This document shows positions 62,343 to 64,000 of a stretch of DNA of 64,000 bases, piece after piece. Source of the DNA: JAGWRI01 sp963728785 (lineage in GTDB: Bacteria; Gemmatimonadota; Gemmatimonadetes; Gemmatimonadales; Gemmatimonadaceae). Positions within the stretch are counted from its first letter, which is position 1, and every line of letters starts with the position of its first letter. Where the stretch lies: assembly GCA_963728785.1 (NCBI GenBank), contig CAVSKV010000002.1, positions 682,001 through 746,000 of the forward strand, in the 5' to 3' direction. Under the pieces are notes generated by a model. That model saw only the letters and a program-made list of their open reading frames with translations. It had not been told where the DNA came from and made no database searches. The position numbers were made by a program, and so were the translations under genes.

Positions 62343-63707
62343 TCAGCTGCTGGCGCGGCGCGGTGCGCCCTGCCCAGTTTGGATCGGGATCACGTCCCGA
62401 TCAAGCGTGCCGTCGAGATGTAGTCGCTTCGCGATCTCTGCCGCCACCCGGATTGCGGCGTCAGCCAGGGCTGGATCGGTGCGGTGCGCGTAGACGCCCG
62501 TGACGCCCGGCACGACATGCGAGAGCAATCCGCCGATGATGTGCGCGCTCAAGCCGACATCCCCGGCCACCGTCGCGAACGACCGGCGAAGATCGTGGGG
62601 GCGCAGGTTCTCGAGCTGGGCCCGAGTGCAGAGCGACTTCCAGACGGGCCCGATAGTCGAGACGGGGGATGGCATATGCTTGGGCCGAGGATCGCTCTCG
62701 CCCCGAGTCGTCCGTTCACCTTGGCGGCGCCGTTGCCCCGGGAAGACGTAGGGGCTGGCTTGCCCGCGTTCATTGGACCACGACCGCAAGAGTGCCAGTG
62801 CGGGCTCGCCCAGGTGAATCCGGGTGGTGCCCTTGTGCGGGGGGTTCACGTGCAAGACGTGGTTGTCCCAATCGACGTCCTTCCACCGACGCCGCGTGAT
62901 CGCCTGTTTCCGGCCGCCCGTGAGGGCGAGCAGGAGAATCGCGTCCAGTTGTGCCGGGCGGGTGTCGGGGGCGGGGACGTCGGCGAGCGCCGCCCGTTCG
63001 TCGGCGATGGCCTTGGCCAGCCGCTCCCACTCATCCGCCGCGAGGTAGCGGTCGCGGGGGGTCTCGTCAAAGGGCGGGACCGCCTCGGCCGGGTTCTCAG
63101 TCCGAAGCCGCGCCCCGTCCGCCATTGCGCGGCTCAGAATCGCGGACAGGACCGCGCGGACGCGGTTGGCGAGGGCAGGGGTCTTGTGGAGTCGCTCGTG
63201 GAGCGCCCGGATGTCCGGCGTCTCTATGGACGCGATCTTGCGGGCACCCAGCGTCCGTTTGATGTGCTTGTTCACGATGCGCTCGGCTTCGTCAGCCCAC
63301 TTAGCGGACCGGGTGAGGCGCAGGGATTCCAGGTAGCGCTCGGCGACATCGGCCACGGTCGCGGCTTCGCGCTGCGCTCGGGCAGAGTTGCGGGCATCGC
63401 CTGCCTCGGCCCGCCGCTCGAGCAACGGATCGCCGCCTTGCGCGACGGCCGAGAGGATGTCGAGGGCTCGCGCCTTGGCGAGGGCAGGGGGCAGCGTCCG
63501 GCTGTCGCCCAGAGTCATTCGCCGGCTGATGCCCTTGGCTCGGTACTGCACGAAGAACGACCGGAGGCCGCTAGGGGCGACGCGGAGCCCGAAGCCAGGG
63601 AGCCGGCCGTCCCACACGTTGTACGCCACGCTGCGCACAGGGAGCGCGTCGACCACACGCTTCAGACCCAGGTCGTGCCGCTCCGGTTTCCCGCGTCCTA
63701 CCGTCAT
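62343..63707 (-). CDS. int: P4-type tyrosine integrase
   Basis: A 454-residue integrase with the N-terminal arm-binding DUF4102-like domain (WDGRLPGFGLRVAPSGLRSF, YRAKGISRRMTLG) of P4-like integrases. The catalytic residues are Arg in LALTGGRKQAITRRRW, Lys in PPHKGTTRIHLGE, LRPHDLRRSFATVAG, and LLSHVVPGVTGVYAHR with Tyr. All appear intact. The start codon region overlaps a TGCTGACAA repeat, and further copies lie upstream, so the protein may bind there and control its own expression. It is a candidate enzyme for the module sites A-D. Confidence 0.92.
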   Translation of the reverse strand: MTVGRGKPERHDLGLKRVVDALPVRSVAYNVWDGRLPGFGLRVAPSGLRSFFVQYRAKGISRRMTLGDSRTLPPALAKARALDILSAVAQGGDPLLERRAEAGDARNSARAQREAATVADVAERYLESLRLTRSAKWADEAERIVNKHIKRTLGARKIASIETPDIRALHERLHKTPALANRVRAVLSAILSRAMADGARLRTENPAEAVPPFDETPRDRYLAADEWERLAKAIADERAALADVPAPDTRPAQLDAILLLALTGGRKQAITRRRWKDVDWDNHVLHVNPPHKGTTRIHLGEPALALLRSWSNERGQASPYVFPGQRRRQGERTTRGESDPRPKHMPSPVSTIGPVWKSLCTRAQLENLRPHDLRRSFATVAGDVGLSAHIIGGLLSHVVPGVTGVYAHRTDPALADAAIRVAAEIAKRLHLDGTLDRDVIPIQTGQGAPRRASS

Positions 63708-63852
63708 GCTGACAAAGTCCCTGAATGGTCCGTGTCAGCACCATGTCAGCACTCGGGAGCAAAGTCAAGCCATGCCCGTCAACGCGTGTCAGCAATGGCC
63801 ATTTTTCACTCTTACGTCCGTAGAGCGACAGCAACGTGCAGCAATGTCAGTA
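63707..63852. repeat. cluster of TGTCAGCA repeats upstream of the integrase
   Basis: TGCTGACAA (63707-63715) overlaps the integrase start. In the opposite orientation GTGTCAGCA (63732-63740) and ATGTCAGCA (63743-63751) lie 11 bp apart, the same period as the arms of modules A-D. GTGTCAGCA recurs at 63786-63794 and ATGTCAGTA at 63844-63852. They look like arm-type binding sites of the integrase. Confidence 0.65.
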
Positions 63853-63861
63853 CACCTTGAA

Positions 63862-64000
63862 ATGACCACTAATACACTGACTCTGGAACACACGATTCCT
63901 GGCCTGCCTACGTTTCGGCTCCGGGGAGCGACTCAACTGCTTGCCCGGAGTCGGCGCATCGCCACGCGATTCATCGAACGGGTTACCCCCGACTCTGCGT
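63862..64000 (+). CDS. start of an unidentified gene, cut by right edge
   Basis: ATG 63862 opens a frame that stays open for 46 codons to the window end, starting MTTNTLTLEHTIPG and continuing with a basic helix (QLLARSRRIATRFIERV). No family can be assigned from this length. It lies 10 bp past the last integrase repeat and may be chromosomal or the next island gene. Confidence 0.35.
   Translation, partial: MTTNTLTLEHTIPGLPTFRLRGATQLLARSRRIATRFIERVTPDSA

Larger units (their letters stand above)
32308..63852. mobile_element. mosaic genomic island next to tRNA-Asn
   Basis: The island begins directly after the tRNA with an integrase and ends near a second integrase and its repeat cluster. It contains a P4-like satellite backbone, repeated recombination-site-like modules, integron-cassette-like units, a transposase remnant, restriction- or defence-type genes and a toxin-antitoxin-chaperone operon. 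Several genes are truncated. I could not find a second copy of the tRNA 3' end, so the right boundary is uncertain and may lie beyond the window. Confidence 0.75.

Noticed and set aside
32308..63852. CRISPR arrays or cas genes.
   Set aside because: No regularly spaced direct repeats of CRISPR size and no Cas-like proteins were seen. The repeated motifs are integrase-type arms, iterons and attC-like arms.

Overview
The window looks like a high-GC chromosome segment from a Gemmatimonadota-like bacterium. This is an inference from gene content: two ADOP/MacB-type permeases (one coupled to a PadR regulator), a large Asp-box/sortilin-like secreted protein, a DUF5117-type lipoprotein metalloprotease, an S9 dipeptidyl peptidase and two MFS/spermidine-synthase fusions. 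No rRNA or other taxonomic marker is present.

Region 1 (1-32220) is ordinary chromosome with short operons on both strands. In order it holds: a DUF2339 membrane protein cut by the left edge with a small periplasmic protein; a tyrosine phenol-lyase (not tryptophanase, judged by active-site residues); an aldo/keto reductase; a DinB-like protein coupled to a membrane protein; the sortilin-like protein; a Zn/Mn-type ABC transporter without a visible binding protein; the PadR-ADOP pair; an FMN alpha-hydroxy-acid oxidase; the tandem MFS/spermidine-synthase paralogues; a beta-helix protein; a rhomboid; a zinc alcohol dehydrogenase; a NiCoT nickel transporter; a DPP-IV-like peptidase; and the metalloprotease. 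Two membrane-protein genes, a cation/proton antiporter and an MscS-like channel, survive only as 5' stubs joined in frame to the next gene. Just before the tRNA lies a compact promoter-terminator unit that may make a small RNA or a 22-residue peptide.

Region 2 (32235-63852) is a mosaic genomic island beside a tRNA-Asn(GTT) gene. Its left part (32335 to about 41000) resembles a P4-like satellite: tyrosine integrase, HTH/excisionase-like protein, small proteins, a D5/P4-type helicase, an iteron array, a divergent repressor with a palindromic operator, a ParB-domain DNA methyltransferase, a terminase-small-subunit-like protein and a lipoprotein. To its right, four copies of a recombination-site-like module divide the cargo into blocks. 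Each module has two TGCTGACAA repeats 11 bp apart, then, 97-99 bp on, inverted 9-bp sequences around a variable 7-bp centre. The blocks hold an ADOP permease; two integron-cassette-like units (metzincin lipoprotein and small membrane protein) with small genes, a PD-(D/E)XK-like protein, an IS3 remnant and a YbjQ pair; a PLD-SNF2 helicase with a giant DNA methylase and a truncated third gene; and a last block with a HEPN-like protein, a toxin-antitoxin-SecB chaperone (TAC) operon and another nuclease-like protein. The right end carries a broken integrase and an intact P4-type integrase whose upstream region has the same repeats as the modules.

The island therefore looks like stacked integrations that gathered defence and stress genes, with a solitary-integron component and much decay. 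The modules' role as recombination sites, the attC identification and the TAC assignment are read from sequence patterns and remembered family features only; no database search was possible.
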